From Mycobacterium sp. NS-7484 (GTDB lineage: Bacteria > Actinomycetota > Actinomycetes > Mycobacteriales > Mycobacteriaceae), in NCBI RefSeq assembly GCF_001953975.1, contig NZ_MBEJ01000094.1:41031-105030 (forward strand): 64,000 nt of DNA, written 5' to 3'. Below the pieces are notes generated by a model that saw only the letters and a list, made by a program, of their open reading frames with translations, searched no databases and was not told the DNA's origin. Made by a program: the position numbers and the translations under genes. Numbering within the stretch: the first letter of the stretch is position 1; the number at the start of each line of letters is the position of its first letter. Below are positions 8,642 to 16,216 of the stretch, one piece after another.

Positions 8642-9799
8642 ATGCCGAGAAGCCCGGACCCGGTCACGCCGCTGTGGCGTGCCGCGCAGATCTTTCGGCT
8701 GTTGAGTTGCCTGTACGCCCTCGGATTCCAGATCGCGATCAACGACGATCTGGCGCGCCCGATCCTGGCCGGGGTGCTGTGCGCGGTCTTGATCCTGTGG
8801 AGCATCGCCTGCGCGGTGGCTTACCTGCAGGGCTTCGGCCGACGTGCATCGTGGGTGATCGCCGAGGTCGTCGTCGCGCTGGTGCTCATGCTGTCCACCG
8901 AATTGGTGGCGGCCGACCATTGGATCGCCGACAACCAGTCCTGGCCGACCACGTTGTGGGCCACCAATGCGACGATTTCGGCGGCGCTGCAGTTCGGCCC
9001 GGTCGGGGGGATGTCGGCCGGACTGGCTGTGATGGCGGCGGCGGCCGCGTTGAAGGGTTACATCAGCATCAATCTGGGCCGTAACGCGACCATCGTCATT
9101 GAATTGGCGGTGGGTCTGGCGGTCGGGATGGCGGCCCAGACCGCCCGCCGGGCACATGCCGAGTTACAGCGCGCGGCACGCTTGGCCGCCTCGTTGGAAG
9201 AACGCGAACGGTTGTCGCGGCGGGTACACGACGGAGCCATCCAGGTGCTCGCGCTCGTTGCCCGCAAGGGCCGCGAGATCGGCGGGGAGACAGCGCAATT
9301 GGCCGAGCTGGCCGCCGAGCAGGAACGTGCCCTGCGCCGGCTGGTCAGTGCGCCCGACCCAGACGCCGAATCCGGTTCGGCCACCGACATCGGGGCGCTC
9401 TTGCGGTCCCGCGCATCGGATCGGATTGCGGTCAGCCTGCCCGCAGAACCGGTGCTGCTCGCCCATGCCGTCGCCCAGGAGTTGTTCGCCGCCGCGGGCA
9501 ACGCCCTGGACAACGCGGTCGCCCACGCCGGGCCGGACGCCCGGATCTTCGTGCTGCTGGAAGATCTTGGTGATTCCGTGACGGTGAGCATCCGCGACGA
9601 CGGTGTCGGCATCGCCGATGGACGGTTGGACGAGGCGGTCCGCGAAGGACACGTCGGCATCGCGAAATCCATTGTCGGCCGGATGGAGTGGTTGGGTGGA
9701 CAGGCGCAGCTCAGTACCGCCCCGGGCTGCGGTACGGAATGGGAACTGACGCTACCGCGGTCGGCCGCCGATCGTGCTGTCGTCGAGAAGGGACAGTGA
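8642..9799 (+). CDS. Membrane sensor histidine kinase (NarL-system type)
   Basis: 385 residues. The N-terminal half has four to six hydrophobic helices with little extracellular loop. A HisKA_3-type dimerisation region follows, with the phospho-acceptor His196 in SRRVHDGAIQ, then an HATPase domain with N-box (NALDNAVAHA) and G-box (IRDDGVGIAD). Its stop overlaps the start of the response regulator (TGATG), so the two form a pair. The signal is unknown. Confidence 0.88.
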   Translation: MPRSPDPVTPLWRAAQIFRLLSCLYALGFQIAINDDLARPILAGVLCAVLILWSIACAVAYLQGFGRRASWVIAEVVVALVLMLSTELVAADHWIADNQSWPTTLWATNATISAALQFGPVGGMSAGLAVMAAAAALKGYISINLGRNATIVIELAVGLAVGMAAQTARRAHAELQRAARLAASLEERERLSRRVHDGAIQVLALVARKGREIGGETAQLAELAAEQERALRRLVSAPDPDAESGSATDIGALLRSRASDRIAVSLPAEPVLLAHAVAQELFAAAGNALDNAVAHAGPDARIFVLLEDLGDSVTVSIRDDGVGIADGRLDEAVREGHVGIAKSIVGRMEWLGGQAQLSTAPGCGTEWELTLPRSAADRAVVEKGQ

Positions 9800-10452
9800 T
9801 GACCGAAGGTGCCCTGACCGTGATGGTGGTCGACGACCATCCGATCTGGCGCGACGCGGTGGCGCGCGATCTGGCCGACGACGGATTCGAGGTCGTCGCC
9901 ACCGCCGAGGGCGCGGCCGCCGCGCGCCGGCGAGCCGAGGTGGTGCGGCCGGATGTCGTGGTGATGGACATGAGCCTGTCCGACGGCAGCGGTGCGACCG
10001 CCACCGCGGAGGTGCTCACCGTCTCACCGTCGTCACGGGTTCTGGTGTTGTCGGCCTCCGACGAGCGCGACGATGTCCTGGAGGCGGTCAAGGCCGGGGC
10101 CACCGGCTATCTGGTGAAGAGTGCGTCCAAGGCGGAGTTGACCGCGGCGGTACGTGCCACCGCCGAAGGGCGTGCCGTGTTCACCCCGGGGCTGGCCGGG
10201 CTGGTCCTCGGCGAGTACCGACGCATCGCCCAACGGCCGGACGACGGTCCGGCCACACCGAGCCTGACCGAACGTGAAACCGAGGTGCTGCGGTATGTGG
10301 CAAAAGGGTTGACGGCCAAGCAGATCGCCACCCGGCTTTCGCTGAGCCACCGCACGGTGGAGAACCATGTCCAGGCGACGTTCCGCAAGTTGCAGGTCGC
10401 CAATCGAGTCGAGCTGGCGCGCTACGCCATCGAACACGGACTCGACGAGTAG
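9799..10452 (+). CDS. LuxR/NarL-family response regulator
   Basis: 217 residues. The receiver domain has VVDDHPIWRD at the N-terminus, phospho-acceptor Asp57 (VVVMDMSL) and the conserved Lys in YLVKSASK. The C-terminal LuxR-type helix-turn-helix contains LTERETEVLRYVAKGLTAKQ and SHRTVENHV. The open frame reaches back to 9688, but the ATG at 9799 overlapping the kinase stop gives the normal N-terminus. It is the partner of the upstream kinase; targets are unknown. Confidence 0.92.
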   Translation: MTEGALTVMVVDDHPIWRDAVARDLADDGFEVVATAEGAAAARRRAEVVRPDVVVMDMSLSDGSGATATAEVLTVSPSSRVLVLSASDERDDVLEAVKAGATGYLVKSASKAELTAAVRATAEGRAVFTPGLAGLVLGEYRRIAQRPDDGPATPSLTERETEVLRYVAKGLTAKQIATRLSLSHRTVENHVQATFRKLQVANRVELARYAIEHGLDE

Positions 10453-10495
10453 TCCTACTCATCACGGCGACGGATTCTGTTGCCAGGATGAGGGC

Positions 10496-12283
10496 ATGAG
10501 CGAACCAAATCGCGTGGTGATCGCCCGCATGTCGTCGGATCTCGCCGCGATCTCGGCATACCTGAACCGGGTCGCCACCGATCTGGGGGAGTTGGGTCGG
10601 ATGCTCGATCGGGCTCCGGCGCCCACCCCGCCGCCCGCTCCGCCGCCCAAACCGGTCCGCGCTGCGACGGTGCGATCGCAGACACCCGCGCCGCCTCCCG
10701 AGCGTTCCGAGGGCTGGATCGGCAAGGCGCTCGCGGCGGCCGGCGTGACCGTGACGCTCACGGGTGTGGTGTTGTTGCTGGTGTTGGCCGCTCAGGCGGG
10801 CATCCTGCGCCCTGAGTTCCGGGTGGCCGCAGGCGCGGTGCTGGCTGCCGTGCTGGTGGGAGCCGGATGGGCGCTGCACCGCCGACCGGATGGCCGAACC
10901 GGGGCAATCGCCTTGGCTGCCACGGGGATTGCTGCTGCCTACATGGACGTCATCGCGGTGACGTCGATCTACCATTGGGCGCCCGCGCCGATCGGGCTGG
11001 CCTTGGCCGCGGCGGTCGGTGGCGTGGGCCTGATGCTGGCGCGCCGGTGGAACGCCCAGAATCTCGGCATGTTGGTGCTGGTGCCGCTGATCGCGTTGGC
11101 TCCCGCCATCACGGACGGGGTGACGCTGTTGCTCATCGGATTCATGCTGGCCTTGTCGGCGGCCGCGCTGCCGGTCCAAGTGGGCCGGGATTGGCTGTGG
11201 TTGTACGCCGCGCGGACGGTCGCGGCCACCGGGCCACTGCTGATCGCCTTGGTGGCGACCACGATCGGCGGTCACCACGATCTGATGCTCGCGCTGGCGT
11301 GTGCGGTTGCGGCGGTGCTCGCGTTGGGCAGCGGGCTGCTGACGTTGCGCTGGACCACCAGACCGGCGGCCACGGCGGTGTGGACGGCCGGTGGAGTACT
11401 GCCACTGCTCTGTGTCTCGGCCGCTGTGGACCGGGTGATCGCGGCGCTGATGGTGGCCGCGTTGGCGGCGGCCCTGGTGGCCATTGTGGCGCTGGGCGAC
11501 CGCGTGCCCGGCGTGAGTGCGACGGTTCGGCAGGTGTGGACGGTCCTGGCCGCGGTTGCCGCCCTGGTGGCGGTGCTGGTGGCCTTCGACGGCGAGGTGT
11601 CGGGCCCGGTGGTGCTGGCCATGGCAACGGTGATTGCGGTCGGCGGGCGCCATGGTGGTGTGACGCGGTGGATTGCTGTTGGAATGGCCGTTGTGGGCGG
11701 TGCCATCTTCCTGGATTCGGCCGGGCCCGAGATGCTGGTCGACGCCACCGAATTGCTAGGGGGAGTGATGGTTTCGGTGTTGGTGAGCAGCCTGCTGGCG
11801 ATCGCGGCCGCGGCCGCGATCGGATGGGCATTTTCGAGTGGCGAGCTGATCGACCGTGAGGTCATCCGGCTGGTGTGGGCGGTGGCCGCGGTGGTGGCGG
11901 GGTACGCGGTGACGGTGTTCACCGTGACCGCCGGTGTGGCGATCGGCGGGGTTCAGGCCGGGTTCTTCGGTGGCCACATGGCGGCAACCATCTGTTGGAT
12001 CGCGGCAGCGGCCGGACTACTCGGATACGCCGCACGTCAACCCAAAGCGCACCGATCGCTGTTGATCGGTGGCGGTATGACGCTGGTCGCGGCCGCGACG
12101 GCCAAGTTGTTCCTCTTCGACCTGGGCACGCTCGACGGGATGTTCCGGGTGGCGGTATTCATCGTGGTCGGATTGGCGCTGTTGGGCATGGGAGCGGGTT
12201 ACGCCCGTCTGCTCAACCAGCAGGACCAGGGCATCGCACGCTCTGATGTGAGCGCGAACACGACCCCGTCTATTTTGGAATGA
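10496..12283 (+). CDS. DUF2339-type large membrane protein
   Basis: About 595 residues. A short cytoplasmic N-terminus is followed by a Pro-rich linker (PAPTPPPAPPPKP) and then some fifteen or more hydrophobic helices, the layout of DUF2339 membrane proteins, whose function is unknown. The open frame begins at 10367 inside the regulator gene; the ATG at 10496 (MSEPNRVVIARM) follows a GGATGAGGG stretch and fits better. Close to the two-component pair and in the same direction, so it might be co-transcribed. Confidence 0.75.
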   Translation: MSEPNRVVIARMSSDLAAISAYLNRVATDLGELGRMLDRAPAPTPPPAPPPKPVRAATVRSQTPAPPPERSEGWIGKALAAAGVTVTLTGVVLLLVLAAQAGILRPEFRVAAGAVLAAVLVGAGWALHRRPDGRTGAIALAATGIAAAYMDVIAVTSIYHWAPAPIGLALAAAVGGVGLMLARRWNAQNLGMLVLVPLIALAPAITDGVTLLLIGFMLALSAAALPVQVGRDWLWLYAARTVAATGPLLIALVATTIGGHHDLMLALACAVAAVLALGSGLLTLRWTTRPAATAVWTAGGVLPLLCVSAAVDRVIAALMVAALAAALVAIVALGDRVPGVSATVRQVWTVLAAVAALVAVLVAFDGEVSGPVVLAMATVIAVGGRHGGVTRWIAVGMAVVGGAIFLDSAGPEMLVDATELLGGVMVSVLVSSLLAIAAAAAIGWAFSSGELIDREVIRLVWAVAAVVAGYAVTVFTVTAGVAIGGVQAGFFGGHMAATICWIAAAAGLLGYAARQPKAHRSLLIGGGMTLVAAATAKLFLFDLGTLDGMFRVAVFIVVGLALLGMGAGYARLLNQQDQGIARSDVSANTTPSILE

Positions 12284-12311
12284 TTCCAGAAAATATCGGG
12301 TTGTCCATGGC

Positions 12312-12797
12312 ATGAGTACACGTCGAACCGAAACTGATATCCAGGGCTACCAGGCCGCTCCCGAGCTCAGCGCAGCCCTGCAGCAAGTGCTCGTCGACCT
12401 GATCGAATTGGGTCTCCAGGGTAAACAGGCCCACTGGAACGTCGTCGGCACCAACTTCCGCGATCTGCACCTGCAGCTCGATGAAGTCGTCGATTTCGCC
12501 CGGGAGGGTGCGGACACCATCGCCGAACGGATGCGCGCGCTGGACGCCGTTCCCGACGGACGCACAGACACCGTCGCAGCGACCACCACGCTTCCACAGT
12601 TCCCCGGCTACGAACGAAGCACCGATGAGGTCGTCGATCTCATCGCCACCCGGATCTATGCGACTGTCGGCACCCTGCGTCAGGTACACGATCCCGTCGA
12701 TGCGCACGACCCCAGTACTGCCGACATCCTGCACCAGCTGATCGACGGACTGGAGAAGCTGGCGTGGCTGATCAAGTCGGAGAACCGCAAGGTCTAA
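12312..12797 (+). CDS. dps: Dps-family DNA-binding ferritin
   Basis: 161 residues with the Dps ferroxidase pattern: His41 (KQAHWNVVG), His53 (RDLHLQLDE), Asp68 and Glu72 (ADTIAERM). Dps dodecamers store iron, use H2O2 to oxidise it and protect DNA in starvation. The size and gene neighbourhood resemble the second Dps of M. smegmatis (Dps2) as I remember it. The gene ends in a 4-nt tail-to-tail overlap with the adenylate cyclase gene. Confidence 0.92.
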   Translation: MSTRRTETDIQGYQAAPELSAALQQVLVDLIELGLQGKQAHWNVVGTNFRDLHLQLDEVVDFAREGADTIAERMRALDAVPDGRTDTVAATTTLPQFPGYERSTDEVVDLIATRIYATVGTLRQVHDPVDAHDPSTADILHQLIDGLEKLAWLIKSENRKV

Positions 12798-14089
12798 CCG
12801 GTCGCCGGTGGCACGGTCGAGGCGGTACGTGGCGGGCCAGTGGCCTCCAGCCGGTCGCGTACCGCCTCGTCGTCGCGACGCCCGACCAGGTACCAGGTGT
12901 GCATGAGCCCCTTGCCCTTGATCTCCACGTCGCCGCGTTCTTCGAGCACGAACGCGTGGTTGATGCGGTCATACACGTTCTGGGGCACCTGGATTCGGCC
13001 GGCGATATCGGTGGTCTCCATGCGTGAGGCGACGTTGACCGCGTCACCCCACACGTCGTAGAAGAACTTCCGGGCACCGACCACTCCGGCGACCACGGGC
13101 CCGGCGGCCAGACCGATCCGCAGCGGCACCGCCCTTCCCCGGGGATCCTTGAGATCAGCCACGGCGTCGGCCAGATCGAGCGCCAGACATGCCAGCGCCT
13201 CGATGTGGTCGGCGCGCGGTCTGGGCACCCCGGCCACCACCATGTAGGAATCACCGCTCGTTTTGACCTTCTCCAGACCGTGGCGGTCCACCAGCGCATC
13301 CAGATCGGTGTACAGCCGGTCCAGGAAGCGCACCAGATCGGTCGGCGAGATGTCGCTGGCCCGCTCGGTATAGCCGGCAATGTCGGCGAACAGGATCGAG
13401 GCGTCGTCGTACTTGTCGGCGATGATGGTGCGCGACGGGTCCTTGAGTCGCTGGGCGATCGTGGTCGGCAGGATGTTGGCCAGCAATTGCTCGGACCGTT
13501 GATATTCGGCTTCCATCGCATGCTCGGCCCGGGCCACCTCACGCATCGCCACCCACACCGTGGCAAACACCATCACGGCAGCGGACACGGCGGACAGGAC
13601 GAAGCCGGCGGTCATGGCCCATGGCGGTCCGAGGCCGCGGTCGCGCGGCGTCAGCATCTCCAACGTGATCGTGGCCGCCACGGCCACGGCTGCCAGCGTC
13701 GCCGCCAACGCGATCCGCTCGATACCCAACACCAGCACCACCAGCGATGCGGCGACGACGAAGTAGAACTGCAGCCCCGAGCCGGTCCCGACCGCAAAAC
13801 ACATGACCGACACCGACGTGAAGGCCACCAGAAAGAAGGCGAGCGGCGCGATCAATTCGCCGAATCGGTACAGCAGTGGCACCAACAGGAACAACGCGGC
13901 GGTCGCGAGGTTGACGAAGCCGAACCGCCACATCGGCCCGCCGAGCACAAGTTGGAAGATTCCGAAACCCCCCGACACGGCCGCAGCGATCCAGGCCGCG
14001 ATGTTCAACACCCGCAGTCGGCTCGACACGCTCTCGGCGTAGTGCCGAGTGCGGGCCGGTACGCGGTTGTTCAGCGCCATCTCGGGCAT
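12794..14089 (-). CDS. cya: Membrane-anchored class III adenylate cyclase (Rv1625c-like)
   Basis: About 431 residues: six N-terminal helices, a linker (VMEAEYQRSEQLLANILP-like region), then a class III cyclase domain. Catalytic elements are visible: metal-binding Asp in LFADIAGYTERA, the substrate-binding Lys in EKVKTSGDS, the second Asp in FYDVWGDA and the transition-state Asn/Arg in NVASRME. By memory it matches M. tuberculosis Rv1625c along its whole length. The frame is open to 14233; I chose the ATG at 14089 (MPEMALNN), with the ATG at 14080 or upstream GTGs as alternatives. In M. tuberculosis cya also lies near cydABDC. It makes cAMP, which could feed Crp control of cydAB. Confidence 0.92.
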   Translation of the reverse strand: MPEMALNNRVPARTRHYAESVSSRLRVLNIAAWIAAAVSGGFGIFQLVLGGPMWRFGFVNLATAALFLLVPLLYRFGELIAPLAFFLVAFTSVSVMCFAVGTGSGLQFYFVVAASLVVLVLGIERIALAATLAAVAVAATITLEMLTPRDRGLGPPWAMTAGFVLSAVSAAVMVFATVWVAMREVARAEHAMEAEYQRSEQLLANILPTTIAQRLKDPSRTIIADKYDDASILFADIAGYTERASDISPTDLVRFLDRLYTDLDALVDRHGLEKVKTSGDSYMVVAGVPRPRADHIEALACLALDLADAVADLKDPRGRAVPLRIGLAAGPVVAGVVGARKFFYDVWGDAVNVASRMETTDIAGRIQVPQNVYDRINHAFVLEERGDVEIKGKGLMHTWYLVGRRDDEAVRDRLEATGPPRTASTVPPATG

Positions 14090-14295
14090 GCACACCGACC
14101 GGCGGACCTCGACCACCACGGATGAAAGCGTATCGCCGCAGGCAGCGCGGTTGGCCGAATTTGCGCGGACGCTGCCGAGCGGGTCCGCCAGCAAACACCC
14201 GACGACCCGTACGCCGCAACCCGTATGCCACAATAGGAACCTGTTCTAGTGAATGCGGCCGCCGAGCCGCTGATCTCTTCCGGGGGGATCCCGTC

Positions 14296-15201
14296 GTGGA
14301 CCGGTCATGGATGCGTACCACCGCTGCCGGCTGTGCAATCGCGTGCGGAGCCATGGTGGCCGGGCCTGGAATGGCCGGCACCGCAGTGGCCTCCGCCGAT
14401 CTGTTCGGCATCGACTTCGACGTGCTGCACATCTTCGACCACAAGCAAAAGAAGAAAAAATCCGATCGCGGGGCCCGGGTCGGTGCGCAGCGCAACGGCC
14501 GTATCGGTGGGCCACCGGCATCGTCCGGGACGTCCGGGACGTCCGGGGCTTCCGAGGCTTCGGGAGCGTCGGCCAAGGTGGGTGCCTCCGAAGCCTCTGC
14601 GCCGGAGGCTCGTGCGGCCACCTCCGCGCAGGCTCCGACCGCCGTCGTGTCCGTGGGTGAGGTTCTGTCGGCGGGCGTGGCCGGGGGAGGTGTCCTCACC
14701 TCCCGTGGGGGCGGGGCCGCCGGGATTCCCCGCAACGGCAACATCGGCAGGGCACCCAACCTCGCTCCGGTGCCCACCGCGCCGAGCAGTCGGAAAATAG
14801 TCATTCGTGCGGCCCCGCCGAAGGCGCCGGCGCCGTTGTCACCCGCCGTTCCCGCGGCGCCGGCCGCCCCGGCGCCGGTGGTCGCTCCACCCGCGCCGGT
14901 CATCACCGCACCCGCACCCGTCGCGCCCCCGGCGGCTACACCGCCGGCCCCGATGGCGCCCGCGCCCAGATCGGAACCCCCTGCCGCCCAGTTCCTTACG
15001 GCTCCGGCGGTCCCGGAGTCCTTCCGTCCGGGATACGCGGATTATCTGCGCACCGCCAGTACTTCCGATCTTCTCTTCGCCGTGCTGCCCGGATTGGGCG
15101 GCATGGTGTTGTTGACCGCGGTGGGCGGCGTGGCCGGCTTCCGCCAGGCGCGGGCCGCACACCGACTGCCCTCGCCGCAGATCGCCCGGTTCCTGCCGTA
15201 G
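14296..15201 (+). CDS. Secreted or membrane-tethered Pro/Ala/Ser-rich protein, unknown function
   Basis: About 301 residues. The N-terminal signal peptide has a hydrophobic core ending AGTAVASA, followed by LFGIDFDVLHIFD and a basic KQKKKK patch. A long low-complexity region comes next: first Ser/Gly/Thr (SGTSGTSGAS-like repeats), then Pro/Ala-rich from about residue 175. A single hydrophobic helix near the C-terminus (LLFAVLPGLGGMVLLTAVGGVAGF) could anchor it. The GTG at 14296 has a G-rich stretch about 8 nt upstream; the ATG at 14311 is possible. I do not recognise the family. It is the last gene before the lipopeptide-type block. Confidence 0.6.
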   Translation: MDRSWMRTTAAGCAIACGAMVAGPGMAGTAVASADLFGIDFDVLHIFDHKQKKKKSDRGARVGAQRNGRIGGPPASSGTSGTSGASEASGASAKVGASEASAPEARAATSAQAPTAVVSVGEVLSAGVAGGGVLTSRGGGAAGIPRNGNIGRAPNLAPVPTAPSSRKIVIRAAPPKAPAPLSPAVPAAPAAPAPVVAPPAPVITAPAPVAPPAATPPAPMAPAPRSEPPAAQFLTAPAVPESFRPGYADYLRTASTSDLLFAVLPGLGGMVLLTAVGGVAGFRQARAAHRLPSPQIARFLP

Positions 15202-15784
15202 CCGGTGTCCGACGTGGCACCGGATATCGAGGTGCAGTGACGTCAGGCCGGGCTCCTTGCGGACGGCAAACACCGCGCAACGCGCCGAGCGACGTGTCGA
15301 CGACGGTGCGGCCCGCATTTGTGAAGGTCAGTTAGATTCATTGTGCATCGCGGCACGGTGTCGACCGGTGTGCAGCAATGGCCCGATTCGTGGTCCATTC
15401 ACCGAATTCACCAACCATCTGCCGATGTTTGGTCGGCGTCTGCCCGGTTTCACCACCGTCGCTCGTGGGCCCTCCTCAGTACTCGGCATGTGCGGTGGCG
15501 GGTATGCCAGCACGCACCGCATCCGGGTGAATATCAAGGCGTCAAGGCGATTCGGACCAAGTCCGTCGTTTGCGCCTTTATTGACGCATCGGCGTGTTTT
15601 ACTCTTCGGGATCGGGTCGTGCTCACCATTGCGCACCTCGCGTCCGCGCGGGTGTGCACGTGGTCGAGCTTGGAATGTCACCGCGTCCCAGACTGGGCAT
15701 CTCGCCGAGTTCGCATCCGATCTGTAGATGCATATTTGTGCGCCCGTCGTGGTGCCGGGCACGGAGACAGGCGGAGGACTCGCG
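15202..15784. other. Intergenic region ahead of the MmpS/MmpL export genes
   Basis: About 580 bp without a convincing gene. Open frames exist here on both strands, but their products lack family features and start signals. The composition is more mixed than in the flanking genes. A TTGACG hexamer at 15581-15586 could serve as a -35 element, though I see no good -10 at the right distance. The region probably carries the promoter and regulatory sites of the export operon. Confidence 0.4.
15773..15778 (+). promoter_or_regulatory. Strong Shine-Dalgarno that decides the mmpS start
   Basis: GGAGGA ends 6 nt before an ATT codon at 15785. No ATG, GTG or TTG lies at a usable distance downstream, and the family N-terminus begins exactly at that ATT. 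Confidence 0.5.
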
Positions 15785-16216
15785 ATTTTCAGGATTCTGA
15801 AGCGGCTGTGGATTCCGCTGGTGCTCGTGGTGGTCGCTGTCGCAGGTGGATTCACGGTGTCGCGGTTGCACGATGTCTTCGGCAGTCAGAGCCGTCCTAC
15901 ATACACCAGCACCGAGCGAGAGGAGAAGCGCCCGCACGATCCCAAGCATCTGGTGTACGAGGTGTTCGGCCCACCCGGGACCGTCGCGACCATCAGCTAC
16001 TTCGATGCCGATGCCGAGCCGCAACTCATCCGGGACGCGCTGCTGCCCTGGTCGGTGGAGTTCCCGATTTCGGATGCGACGGCGATGGGAAACGTCACCG
16101 CACAGGGCAACACGGAGTCCATCGGGTGCCGCATCCTCGTCGGCGACGAGGTGAAGGATGAGAAAGTCCGGTCCGGCGTGAGCGCATTCACCTTCTGTCA
16201 GCTGAAGGCCGCATGA
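15785..16216 (+). CDS. mmpS4: MmpS4-like membrane protein, accessory to MmpL4a/b
   Basis: One N-terminal membrane helix (LKRLWIPLVLVVVAVAGGF) and a periplasmic domain with the MmpS signatures KHLVYEVFGPPGT, SYFDADAEPQ and GNTESIGCRI. MmpS4 assists MmpL4-type transporters; in GPL-making mycobacteria the set is required for GPL production and export. An ATG at 15728 is in frame but adds 19 residues unlike the family and lacks a ribosome site. GGAGGA lies 6 nt before an ATT at 15785, which would give the canonical MmpS N-terminus, so I start there; this rare start codon is uncertain. The stop overlaps the mmpL4a ATG (ATGA). Confidence 0.8.
   Translation: MFRILKRLWIPLVLVVVAVAGGFTVSRLHDVFGSQSRPTYTSTEREEKRPHDPKHLVYEVFGPPGTVATISYFDADAEPQLIRDALLPWSVEFPISDATAMGNVTAQGNTESIGCRILVGDEVKDEKVRSGVSAFTFCQLKAA

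Noticed and set aside
13205..14125. 306-codon plus-strand frame opposite cya
   Set aside because: No family features; the minus strand carries a full class III cyclase.
15257..15727. Open frames of 70-270 codons in the region before mmpS4
   Set aside because: No start signals or recognisable domains, and the frames overlap each other; treated as non-coding.
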